This document shows positions 1 through 7,314 of a stretch of 64,000 bases of DNA, piece by piece. A model generated the notes under the pieces. It made no database searches, was not told the DNA's origin, and was given only the letters and a program-made list of their open reading frames with translations. Origin of the DNA: Streptomyces mutabilis (GTDB lineage Bacteria > Actinomycetota > Actinomycetes > Streptomycetales > Streptomycetaceae); contig NZ_BMTT01000002.1 of the NCBI RefSeq assembly GCF_014649815.1, forward strand, positions 744,001 to 808,000. The letters are read 5' to 3'. Within the stretch, counting starts at the first letter, position 1, and the number at the start of each line of letters is the position of its first letter. The position numbers and the translations under genes are program-made.

Positions 1-396
1 GTCCTCGCCGGTCCAGCCGGGCTCCAGCCGCAGGTCGTCCGCGTCGGTGGGCAGCAGGTCGCCGGGGCCCATGTCGCCGGGGCGCAGCCGCTCGCTCCAC
101 GGCACCCACTCGGGGGCGAGGAGGGCGTCCGGGCCGGGCAGCAGCACCGCCTCGTCCACCGTGACGATCTTGGCGCGGGAGGCGCGGGCCACGGTGACGG
201 CCCATCGCCAGCCGCGGTAGCCGAGCTCCTTGCAGGCGAAGTGGTGGGTGACGACCCGGTCGCCCTCGGACACCATGCCCTCGTGCTCGCCGACGACGCC
301 GGGTGCGGCGGCCTCCTCGGCGGCGGAGCGGGCGAGGTCGACCGCCTCGGCGCACAGGCGGTCAGGGGTGCGGCTTCGCGTTGTCGCTGCGCTCAC
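1..396 (-). CDS. DUF3027 family protein (N-terminal part, runs off window)
   Basis: Minus-strand reading frame open from a GTG at 394-396 to the window edge (132 codons). The N-terminus reads VSAATTRSRTPDR and continues through FACKELGYRGWRWAVTV and APEWVPWSERLRPGD, which I recognise as the conserved core of the actinobacterial DUF3027 family; function is unknown. The family is well conserved in Streptomyces and usually about twice this length, so the C-terminal half is missing only because the window ends. The GTG start is chosen because the recognised N-terminal family sequence begins there. Confidence 0.8.
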   Translation of the reverse strand, partial: MSAATTRSRTPDRLCAEAVDLARSAAEEAAAPGVVGEHEGMVSEGDRVVTHHFACKELGYRGWRWAVTVARASRAKIVTVDEAVLLPGPDALLAPEWVPWSERLRPGDMGPGDLLPTDADDLRLEPGWTGED

Positions 397-751
397 AGGT
401 ATCGCTTCTCTCCATACGCCGTCTCACGAGTGCGCCCCTGCCTGCGAGGGGCGGACGGAGCGGACCTGTGGACCGCGTCGACGTCCGCGCCCGATCGCGC
501 TCGGGCGCACCTACGTCATCCATTCTGCGGGATGCCCGTGAGGCGCGCGGCCGAGAACGTTCGCCACGGCGCGCTACGCACGCTACCTGCTCATGTGCGC
601 TGGGCCTACACCGACGGGAGTTTCGGCGGGGTACGGCCTGACGTTCCCCGGTCGCGCCGGCCCGGCGGCGGCACCGCCGTCACCCGACTCGATGGCCGCC
701 ATACGTGCCGTATCGACGCTACAGCCCCGGCTTCCGGGGCACTATGACGGG
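397..751. other. Intergenic region between divergent genes
   Basis: About 355 bases between the divergently transcribed DUF3027 gene and the MFS gene. I see no convincing gene here; the open frames look like compositional noise. A short perfect inverted repeat, CCCCGG-CTT-CCGGGG, lies around 724-740 just upstream of the permease start. The region presumably holds both promoters. Confidence 0.5.
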
Positions 752-2143
752 GTGGCAGCCGCACGTACGGAGTTCAAGGGCGGGAGCCGGGGGCGCGGTC
801 CCGGCTCCCGGTTCCGTGCGGTCGGCCGGGCGCTGCGCCTGCCGGTGACCGGAACGGCGCGCGGCATCCGGAAGGCGACGCACGCGCACGGCGCCGGCGA
901 GTCCGGCCTCGGCAAGCTGATCGAGCTGCACGGCGTGAACGGCGCCGGTGACGTGATGATCACCGTCGCCCTCGCCTCCACCGTCTTCTTCTCCGTGCCG
1001 ACCGACGAGGCGCGCGGGCGGGTCGCGCTCTACCTGGCCATCACCATGGCGCCGTTCACGCTCCTCGCGCCGGTGATCGGCCCGCTCCTGGACCGGTTGC
1101 CGCACGGCCGGCGCGCGGCGATGGCGGCCGCGATGGGCGCGCGGGCGCTGCTCGCGCTGGTGCTGTCCGGGGCCGTCATCAGCGGCGGCATCGAGCTGTA
1201 TCCGGCGGCGCTCGGCGTGCTGGTCGCCTCGAAGGCGTACGGCGTGGTCAGAAGCGCGGTGGTGCCGCGGCTGCTGCCGCCCCGGTTCTCCCTGGTGAAG
1301 GCGAACTCGCGGGTCACGCTGTGCGGGCTGCTCGCCACCGGGGTGGCCGCACCGATCGCTGCGGGGCTGCAGGCGGTGGGGCCGCGCTGGCCGCTGTACG
1401 GCGCCTTCGTGATCTTCGTGGCGGGAACGGTGCTGTCGTTCACGCTGCCGCGGAAGGTGGACTCGGCGCGGGGCGAGGACCGGGCGCTGCTCGCCGCCGA
1501 CGAACGGCACCTGCACGGCCCGCACCGCAAGCCCGTCAAGCGTCCCGGGCTGCGCACGGTGGGCCCGGCGGTGACCCACGCGCTGGCCGCCAACGCCGCG
1601 ATCCGCTGCCTGTCCGGCTTCCTGATCTTCTTCCTGGCCTTCCTGCTGCGGGTGCATCCGCTGTCCGGGCAGAGCGCGGCCGTGTCGCTGGGCATCGTGG
1701 GGGTCGCGGCGGGCGCGGGCAACGCGCTGGGCACGGCGGTCGGGGCGTGGCTGCGGTCGCGGGCCCCGGAGATCATCATCGTGACCGTGGTCGCGGTGGT
1801 GCTGGGTACGGGGATCATCGCCGCGGTGTTCTTCACCACGGTGCTGGTGGCGTGCCTGGCGGCGGTCGCCGGGTTCGCGCAGGCGCTGGCCAAGCTGTCG
1901 CTGGACGCGCTGATCCAGCGGGACGTCCCGGAGCAGGTCCGCACCTCGGCGTTCGCGCGTTCGGAGACGCTGCTCCAGGTGTCCTGGGTGCTGGGCGGGG
2001 CGGTCGGCATCGTGCTGCCGCTCAACGGCACGCTGGGCCTCGCGGTGGGAGCGGCGATCATCGCCGCCGGGTGGCTGACGACCGTACGGGGGCTGACCGA
2101 CTCGGCCCGGCACAAGGGGCCGGGCCGGGCGAGGGTGGCGTGA
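752..2143 (+). CDS. MFS transporter
   Basis: A protein of 463 residues if started at GTG 752 (VAAARTEFKGG). An arginine-rich soluble N-terminus of about 60 residues precedes a series of long hydrophobic helices (VMITVALASTVFF, ALYLAITMAPFTLLAPVIG and many more) consistent with 11-12 membrane spans. The loop after the second span, GPLLDRLPHGRR, resembles the MFS cytoplasmic loop motif, and a basic central loop (around residue 245-270) divides the protein in two halves. The longer frame from 593 was rejected because its first 53 residues are low-quality coding sequence. Substrate unknown. Confidence 0.75.
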   Translation: MAAARTEFKGGSRGRGPGSRFRAVGRALRLPVTGTARGIRKATHAHGAGESGLGKLIELHGVNGAGDVMITVALASTVFFSVPTDEARGRVALYLAITMAPFTLLAPVIGPLLDRLPHGRRAAMAAAMGARALLALVLSGAVISGGIELYPAALGVLVASKAYGVVRSAVVPRLLPPRFSLVKANSRVTLCGLLATGVAAPIAAGLQAVGPRWPLYGAFVIFVAGTVLSFTLPRKVDSARGEDRALLAADERHLHGPHRKPVKRPGLRTVGPAVTHALAANAAIRCLSGFLIFFLAFLLRVHPLSGQSAAVSLGIVGVAAGAGNALGTAVGAWLRSRAPEIIIVTVVAVVLGTGIIAAVFFTTVLVACLAAVAGFAQALAKLSLDALIQRDVPEQVRTSAFARSETLLQVSWVLGGAVGIVLPLNGTLGLAVGAAIIAAGWLTTVRGLTDSARHKGPGRARVA

Positions 2144-2202
2144 TCACGCCACGCCGTACCCAGGTGGGGGGCGGGCCGGGGGCGCCGTATAGCCTTCGCA
2201 CC

Positions 2203-2691
2203 ATGACCACGTTGCAATCCGCTGTGCGACGCCGCCGCGCCGTCGCCGCCGCCGGCGCCGTATCCGCCGGACTGCTCCTGCTGTCCGCCTGCGACCAGCC
2301 GACCCCGATGTCGACGGTCACGGTCGGGAGCGACTCGGTCAGCTCCGAGGCCACCTGTGGCGGCGAGGGCAAGACCCTGGAGACCGCCGAGATCCAGAAG
2401 TGCCTCCAGAACGACGACGTCGACTCCATCACGGTCAACCCCGACGACACCGTCCGCTTCGGCGTGGACCCGGAGGTCGCGGACGAGCGCTGGACGATCC
2501 TGATGAACGGTCAGCAGCTGACCGACGACACGGACAACACCTACCGCACCGTGCCGGGCAGCGTGTTCTTCAACGCCCAGTACGGCGCCCAGGGCGACTC
2601 GACGCTCGTCACCATCAAGGTCGGCGACGGCAAGGACGACAGTCAGGAGGCCACGGGTCTGTGGTCCTTCCGGCTGAAGAAGGACGACTGA
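2203..2691 (+). CDS. Putative lipoprotein, DUF2771-like
   Basis: A 162-residue protein with an arginine-rich N-terminus, a hydrophobic signal segment and a lipobox-like LLLSAC (Cys about residue 29), so probably an outer-surface lipoprotein. The mature part is acidic and beta-rich with YRTVPGSVFFNAQ and a C-terminal GLWSFRLKKDD. It resembles the DUF2771 family of Streptomyces; I am moderately sure of the family and know no function. Its stop lies 11 bases before the mqnB start, so the two are likely cotranscribed. Confidence 0.7.
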   Translation: MTTLQSAVRRRRAVAAAGAVSAGLLLLSACDQPTPMSTVTVGSDSVSSEATCGGEGKTLETAEIQKCLQNDDVDSITVNPDDTVRFGVDPEVADERWTILMNGQQLTDDTDNTYRTVPGSVFFNAQYGAQGDSTLVTIKVGDGKDDSQEATGLWSFRLKKDD

Positions 2692-2702
2692 CCACGTCCC
2701 CC

Positions 2703-3410
2703 GTGCGCGTCCTCGTGGCCACCGCGGTCCCCGTCGAACGGGACGCGGTGGCTCGGGCGTTCCCGGATCCGGGCGCCGAGGTGCCCCGCCCCGGGGTGAC
2801 GCTGCGGCGCCTCCCGGAGGGATGGGACCTCCTGGCGGCCGGTGTCGGCCCCGCCCTCGCCGCCGCCTCCACCGCCGCCGCCCTCACCGCCGCGACGCTC
2901 GACGGCGCCCCCTACGGGCTGGTCGTCTCGGCCGGCATCGGCGGGGGCTTCGCACCTGACGCGCCCCTCGGCTCGCTCGTCGTCGCCGACGAGATCACCG
3001 CCGCCGACCTGGGCGCCGAGACGGCCGACGGCTTCCTGCCGGTGACCGAACTCGGCTTCGGCACCGTCACCCACCACCCGCCCGCCGCTCTCGTCGCCGC
3101 CGTCGCCGCCGCGACCGGCGCCCGCCCCGGCACCGTCCTGACGGGGTCCACCGTCACCGGTACCGCCGAACGCGCCGCGCTGCTGCGCTCCCGCCACCCG
3201 CGCGCCCTGGCCGAGGGCATGGAGGGCTTCGGCGTCGCCGAGGCCGCCGCCGCGCACGGGGCGCCCGTGCTGGAACTGCGCGCGGTCTCCAACCCGGTCG
3301 GCCCGCGCGACCGTGCCGCCTGGCGCATCGGCGACGCGCTGGCGGCCCTGACGGAAGCCTTCGGGAAGCTCGCACCCGTCCTCACGAGTTGGAACCCACA
3401 TGACGACTGA
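2703..3410 (+). CDS. mqnB: Futalosine hydrolase
   Basis: A 235-residue nucleoside-phosphorylase-fold hydrolase. MqnB cleaves futalosine to dehypoxanthine futalosine and hypoxanthine in the futalosine route to menaquinone. The N-terminus VRVLVATAVPVERDAV, the GLVVSAGIGGGFAP nucleoside-binding segment, the ALAEGMEGFGVAEAA active-site stretch and ELRAVSNPVGPRDR are typical. The GTG at 2703 is preferred; a CTG at 2688 that overlaps the previous stop is an alternative. The gene overlaps mqnD by 11 bases, which supports both assignments and translational coupling. Confidence 0.92.
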   Translation: MRVLVATAVPVERDAVARAFPDPGAEVPRPGVTLRRLPEGWDLLAAGVGPALAAASTAAALTAATLDGAPYGLVVSAGIGGGFAPDAPLGSLVVADEITAADLGAETADGFLPVTELGFGTVTHHPPAALVAAVAAATGARPGTVLTGSTVTGTAERAALLRSRHPRALAEGMEGFGVAEAAAAHGAPVLELRAVSNPVGPRDRAAWRIGDALAALTEAFGKLAPVLTSWNPHDD

Positions 3411-4263
3411 GCCCTTGCGGACCGAGCCGCTTCGGATCGCGTACTCCCCCTGCCCCAACGACACCTTCGTCTTCGACGCCCTGGCCCACGGCCGCGTCCC
3501 GGGCGCCCCCGCGCTCGACGTGACGTTCGCGGACATCGACGTCACCAACGGCATGGCCGAGCGCGGCGAGTTCGACGTGCTGAAGGTGTCGTACGCCGTG
3601 CTGCCGTACGTCCTCGGCGAGTACGCCCTGCTGCCCTGCGGCGGCGCGCTGGGCCGGGGCTGCGGGCCGCTGGTGCTGACCAGGGAGGCGGACACGGACC
3701 TGCGGGGCCGTACGGTCGCCGTGCCGAGCGAGACGTCGACCGCGTACCTGCTCTTCCGCCTCTGGGCCGCGGACACCGTGTCCGGCGGGGTCGGCGAGAT
3801 CGTCGTCATGCCGTTCCACGAGATCATGCCGGCGGTGCGGGACGGGAAGGTCGACGCGGGGCTCGTGATCCACGAGGCGCGCTTCACGTTCCAGAACTAC
3901 GGGCTGCACAAGCTCGCCGACATGGGCGAGCATTGGGAGCAGACCACCGGGCTGCCGATCCCGCTCGGCGCGATCATCGCCAAGCGGTCGCTGGGCGAGG
4001 CGACGCTGACGCGGCTGGCCGAGTCCGTGCGCGCCTCGGTCCGGGCCGCCTGGGACGACCCGGAGGTGTCCCGGCCGTACGTGATGGAGCACGCGCAGGA
4101 AATGGACCCGGCCGTCGCCGACCAGCACATCGGGCTGTACGTCAACGAGTTCACGGCCGACCTCGGCGAGGACGGCTACGCGGCGATCCGGGGCCTGCTG
4201 ACCCGCGCGGCGGCCGAGGGCCTGGTACCGGCCCTCGGCCCGGACGCGCTGGCGTTCCCGTAA
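3400..4263 (+). CDS. mqnD: 1,4-dihydroxy-6-naphthoate synthase
   Basis: A 287-residue periplasmic-binding-protein-fold enzyme that converts cyclic dehypoxanthinyl futalosine to 1,4-dihydroxy-6-naphthoate in the futalosine menaquinone pathway. The signature N-terminus IAYSPCPNDTFVFDAL is present, followed by LKVSYAVLPYVLGEYALL and LVIHEARFTFQNYGL, both highly conserved in MqnD. It starts inside the end of mqnB. In Streptomyces mqnA and mqnC lie elsewhere, which fits their absence here. Confidence 0.95.
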   Translation: MTTEPLRTEPLRIAYSPCPNDTFVFDALAHGRVPGAPALDVTFADIDVTNGMAERGEFDVLKVSYAVLPYVLGEYALLPCGGALGRGCGPLVLTREADTDLRGRTVAVPSETSTAYLLFRLWAADTVSGGVGEIVVMPFHEIMPAVRDGKVDAGLVIHEARFTFQNYGLHKLADMGEHWEQTTGLPIPLGAIIAKRSLGEATLTRLAESVRASVRAAWDDPEVSRPYVMEHAQEMDPAVADQHIGLYVNEFTADLGEDGYAAIRGLLTRAAAEGLVPALGPDALAFP

Positions 4264-4274
4264 GGGCGAGGCGG

Positions 4275-4658
4275 TCAGACGTCCAACTGGTCGGCGACCG
4301 CCCGCAGCAGGCCGGCGATCTTCTTGCCGGCGGTCTTGTCGGGGTAGCGGCCGCGCTCCAGCATCGGGGTGATGTTCTCCAGGAGGGTCGTCAGGTCCTG
4401 GACGATCGACGCCAGCTCGTCGGGCTTCTTTCGCTGGGCGGCCGCGACCGACGGGGCCGGGTCCAGCAGGGTGAGGGAGAGTGCCTGGTCACCGCGCTGC
4501 CCGGCGACCACGCCGAACTCCACTCGCTGCCCCGGCTTCAGTGCCTCGACTCCGGCGGGGAGGACCGAGGAATGCACGAAGACGTCACCGCCGTCGTCGC
4601 GGGAGAGGAAGCCGAAGCCCTTCTCGCTGTTGAACCACTTGACCTTGCCGGTAGGCAC
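4275..4658 (-). CDS. Cold-shock domain protein with C-terminal extension
   Basis: A 127-residue protein. Residues 1-65 are a cold-shock domain with both RNA-binding motifs: KGFGF (RNP1-like) and DVFVH (RNP2-like), after the typical start PTGKVKWFNSEKG. About 60 further residues form a lysine/leucine-rich, helical tail not found in the 67-residue CspA-type proteins, making this the long actinobacterial class. It is convergent with mqnD, with only 11 bases between stops. It should bind single-stranded RNA or DNA; its target is unknown. Confidence 0.9.
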   Translation of the reverse strand: MPTGKVKWFNSEKGFGFLSRDDGGDVFVHSSVLPAGVEALKPGQRVEFGVVAGQRGDQALSLTLLDPAPSVAAAQRKKPDELASIVQDLTTLLENITPMLERGRYPDKTAGKKIAGLLRAVADQLDV

Positions 4659-4819
4659 GTCTGTCCTCGTCCTCGTACTCGTCGGGAAACTGCTCGGAAA
4701 CGGCTCTTGATAGCACTTGGGCGGGTCGTCCGACCCGCCGGTACCCAGGCTAATGGTCTTCAGCCCGGTGACAAGACGTCCCCCGGCTGTTCCTCAGGGC
4801 TGGGAACTACCCTGGTCGG

Positions 4820-5092
4820 GTGCGTGACAAAACCCAAACGAATTCCGCCGGGCCCGGTGACCGACTGATCCGCGCCGGAGCGATCGTCTTCCTCATCGGC
4901 ACCGTGGCCACTCTGGTCACGGTGGCCCCGCTGCTGCTGGGCACGACACCGTTCCCCACCTACATGTTCGTGCTGAGCATGCTGATGGGAGTGGGCTTCC
5001 TCATCGCCGGCGCCGGGGTCTTCCAGTCGATCGCGGCGGGCCGGCGTCAGGCCCGGGCGGCGTCCGCCCCGTCGGCGCCGGCCGCGCGGTAG
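4820..5092 (+). CDS. Small two-span membrane protein
   Basis: A 90-residue protein from a GTG start. Two hydrophobic segments are evident, about residues 17-39 (LIRAGAIVFLIGTVATLVTV...) and 48-70 (MFVLSMLMGVGFLIAGAGVF), followed by a short basic Ala/Pro tail. It is divergent from the cold-shock gene, and its 3' end overlaps the 3' end of the convergent HAD phosphatase gene by 46 bases. No function recognised. Confidence 0.75.
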   Translation: MRDKTQTNSAGPGDRLIRAGAIVFLIGTVATLVTVAPLLLGTTPFPTYMFVLSMLMGVGFLIAGAGVFQSIAAGRRQARAASAPSAPAAR

Positions 5093-5712
5093 TCAGCGAG
5101 CCACTCCGGGAACTCCGTCAGGTCGCCGAGGACCACGTCGGCACCGGCCGCGCGCAGTTCCTCGGCGCTGCACGGGCCGCTGGCCACGGCCACGGAGCGG
5201 GCGTCCGCGGCGCGGGCGCCGCGGACGTCGCCGAGGTGGTCGCCGACGTACACGTCCGCGCCGTGCTCGCGCAGCGCCACGGCCTTCTGCTCGGCCCACA
5301 GGTCGCCGATCACGGCGTCCGGCTCGATGCCGAGGTGCGCCAGGTGCAGCTTGGCGTTCGGCTCGTACTTGGCGGTGACGACGATCGCCCGCCCGCCCGC
5401 CTCGCGGACGGCGGCGACGGCCTCGCGGGCGCCGGGCAGCGCGGGCGTGGCGGCGACCGCGTACGTCGGGTACATCTCCCGGTACAGGTCGGCGACGGCC
5501 TCGATCTCCTCGGCCGGGAACCAGTGCGCCAGCTCCTCGGCCAGCGGCGGCCCGAGCCGGGTGACGGCCAGGTCGGCGTCGACGTACGTCCCGGTCCGTT
5601 CGGTCAGCGCCACGTAGCAGGCGCGGATGCCGGGGCGCGAGTCGATCAGCGTCATGTCGAGATCGAAGCCGACGGTGGGCGCGGGGCGGGTCGTGGAGGC
5701 CATGGGCTCCAT
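5047..5712 (-). CDS. HAD-family phosphatase
   Basis: A haloacid-dehalogenase-fold hydrolase of 221 residues (218 if started at the second ATG, 5703). Motif I is GFDLDMTLIDSR with the nucleophile and general-acid aspartates, motif II is the VVTAKYE region, and the C-terminal acidic motif is YVGDHLGDVRGA. The cap domain between motifs I and II suggests a subclass-I phosphatase of the phosphoglycolate-phosphatase type acting on a small phosphorylated metabolite; the substrate cannot be told from sequence. Confidence 0.85.
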   Translation of the reverse strand: MEPMASTTRPAPTVGFDLDMTLIDSRPGIRACYVALTERTGTYVDADLAVTRLGPPLAEELAHWFPAEEIEAVADLYREMYPTYAVAATPALPGAREAVAAVREAGGRAIVVTAKYEPNAKLHLAHLGIEPDAVIGDLWAEQKAVALREHGADVYVGDHLGDVRGARAADARSVAVASGPCSAEELRAAGADVVLGDLTEFPEWLADYRAAGADGADAARA

Positions 5713-6150
5713 TGTGCCGGGCGGGCCGACGGGGCCGTCGGGGCGGTGCGCCGGTGCCGGGCAAGCCGGTGCGGGCGGTTGGACGGTGCGCCGGTGCCGG
5801 GCGGTAGCCGGTGCCGGGGGAGCCGGTGCGGTCAGAGGGGACGGTACGCCCGGGCCGGGCGAGCCGACGGGGCCTGCCGGGCGGTAGCCCGGTGCCGGGC
5901 GGGCCGAACGGGCGGCAGGCGCGGGACGGGCTCACGTCGGTGGGAGAGCTGCCGGGCCCCGGCCCGGGGCCAGGCCGGGCGCGCCGGGGCGCCCGATGGG
6001 TGCTGTCGCTCCCCGGCCGGGTCGTACCGCCGCTCGCCGCCCGCGTGGCCCGGGGCGGCGAAGCGCGTGCCTCCCGGCGGGCCGGCGCCGGCCCGCCGGG
6101 AGACGGCCCGCCGTCCGCCGCCGCGCCGTCCGGGCACCGCGTCCCACCGC
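5713..6150. repeat. Gene-free GC-rich stretch with degenerate CGGTGCCGGGC repeats
   Basis: About 440 bases without a convincing gene between two minus-strand genes. From about 5716 to 5910 short blocks of the type GCCGGTGCCGGGCGG recur; the 19-base word CGGTGCGCCGGTGCCGGGC occurs twice, at 5744 and 5784, 40 bases apart. Open frames through it are low-complexity Arg/Pro/Gly and look non-coding. Confidence 0.6.
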
Positions 6151-7176
6151 TCAGCCCCGTGGCCGACGGGCCCGCCACAGGAGGTACAGGGCCGTGGCCA
6201 CGGCCGCGGTGCGCAGGACCCAGGGCCAGGTCTCGGCGACCACGTCGTTCATCTGGCCCTCGGCGATGGGGTCGCCCCAGCGGCCCTCCGTGCGGCCCCA
6301 CAGCCAGACGGCCCCGGCGGCGGCGACCGTGCCGGGCAGGCCCAGCACGGCCCACTTCGACTGGGCGGGCGTCAGGCGCCGGGAGAGGTAGGCGATCAGC
6401 CAGCCCAGGCCCATCGGGATCAGGCTGCCCAAGACGGCACCGGCGATCAGCAGGGCGGCGGCCAGGAGCAGCAGGGGGTTGTTCCAGCCGCCTTCGGGCC
6501 ACAGGCGGGGCAGTCGGCGGCGCCGGACCGCGACCGTCTCCGCGGCGACCGGCTCGGCGGCCTCCTCCACCGTCTCGGTCTTCTCGGCGGCCCGCTGCTC
6601 CCGTTCCTTCCGCTCGGCCTCGTCCCGCTCCCCCGGCGGGGGCTTGAGCAGGTCCGGGATCTCCACCCCGCCGACGAACCCGGGTGCCTGGTCGCCGATC
6701 CCCCCGTACGGACCGCTGTCCACCCGCCACCAGTCGCGCCGCGCCGCGCTGTCGCCCAGCTCGTGGGCGCCCGCCAGGTGCGGCGGGGAGGCGGTGGATG
6801 CCGGGGAGGGGGCCGGTGCGGCCTCGGACGCGGTGGGGCGCGGGACGGCGCGGCGCAGCCCCCTGCGCTTCTCCTTCTCGCGCGGCCCGCCGTCCGGCTG
6901 TTCGGGCACGGCGGTGGGCGGCGGCACCGGCGGCCGGCGGTCACCGCTCGTACCGCCCGCCGCGTCCACGACGTCGTCGGGGCTGCCCAGCCGGTCCAGG
7001 ATGCGGCGCACGGCGGCGGGACTGTCCACGGTGGTCTTCGCCCGGCTGCGGTCGATCTCGTTGCGCAGCTCCGACACCAGCCGCATGCGGGTGGCCGACG
7101 GCAGCTGCCGCTGCTGGGCCACGTCGCCGACGCGGCTCAGATACTCGAAGACGACCTGGTCGCTCTCGATCCCCAC
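6151..7176 (-). CDS. Membrane protein with N-terminal HAAS-like helical domain
   Basis: A 341-residue protein. The GTG at 7176 (VGIESDQVVFEYLS) is chosen because a strong GGAGGGG ribosome site precedes it. Residues 1-70 form a helical domain (FEYLSRVGDVAQQRQLP..., RLVSELRNEIDR, ILDRLGSPDDVV) resembling the HAAS or permease-prefix domains of actinobacterial regulator-linked membrane proteins. A long Pro/Ala/Glu-rich linker follows, then four or so membrane helices near the C-terminus (LLLLAAALLIAGAVLG, GLGWLIAYLS). Function unknown. Confidence 0.75.
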   Translation of the reverse strand: MGIESDQVVFEYLSRVGDVAQQRQLPSATRMRLVSELRNEIDRSRAKTTVDSPAAVRRILDRLGSPDDVVDAAGGTSGDRRPPVPPPTAVPEQPDGGPREKEKRRGLRRAVPRPTASEAAPAPSPASTASPPHLAGAHELGDSAARRDWWRVDSGPYGGIGDQAPGFVGGVEIPDLLKPPPGERDEAERKEREQRAAEKTETVEEAAEPVAAETVAVRRRRLPRLWPEGGWNNPLLLLAAALLIAGAVLGSLIPMGLGWLIAYLSRRLTPAQSKWAVLGLPGTVAAAGAVWLWGRTEGRWGDPIAEGQMNDVVAETWPWVLRTAAVATALYLLWRARRPRG

Positions 7177-7314
7177 AGACCCCTCCGGGGCGGTGTGTTG
7201 TGGTACCCCGTCGGACGAAGGTACCGAATCCTCCCGTGCGCGGTGGACACCACCGCACACCTCACCGGTCCACGCGCCACCCCACCGTCATACCCACCCG
7301 CTAACGTGGGCCGG

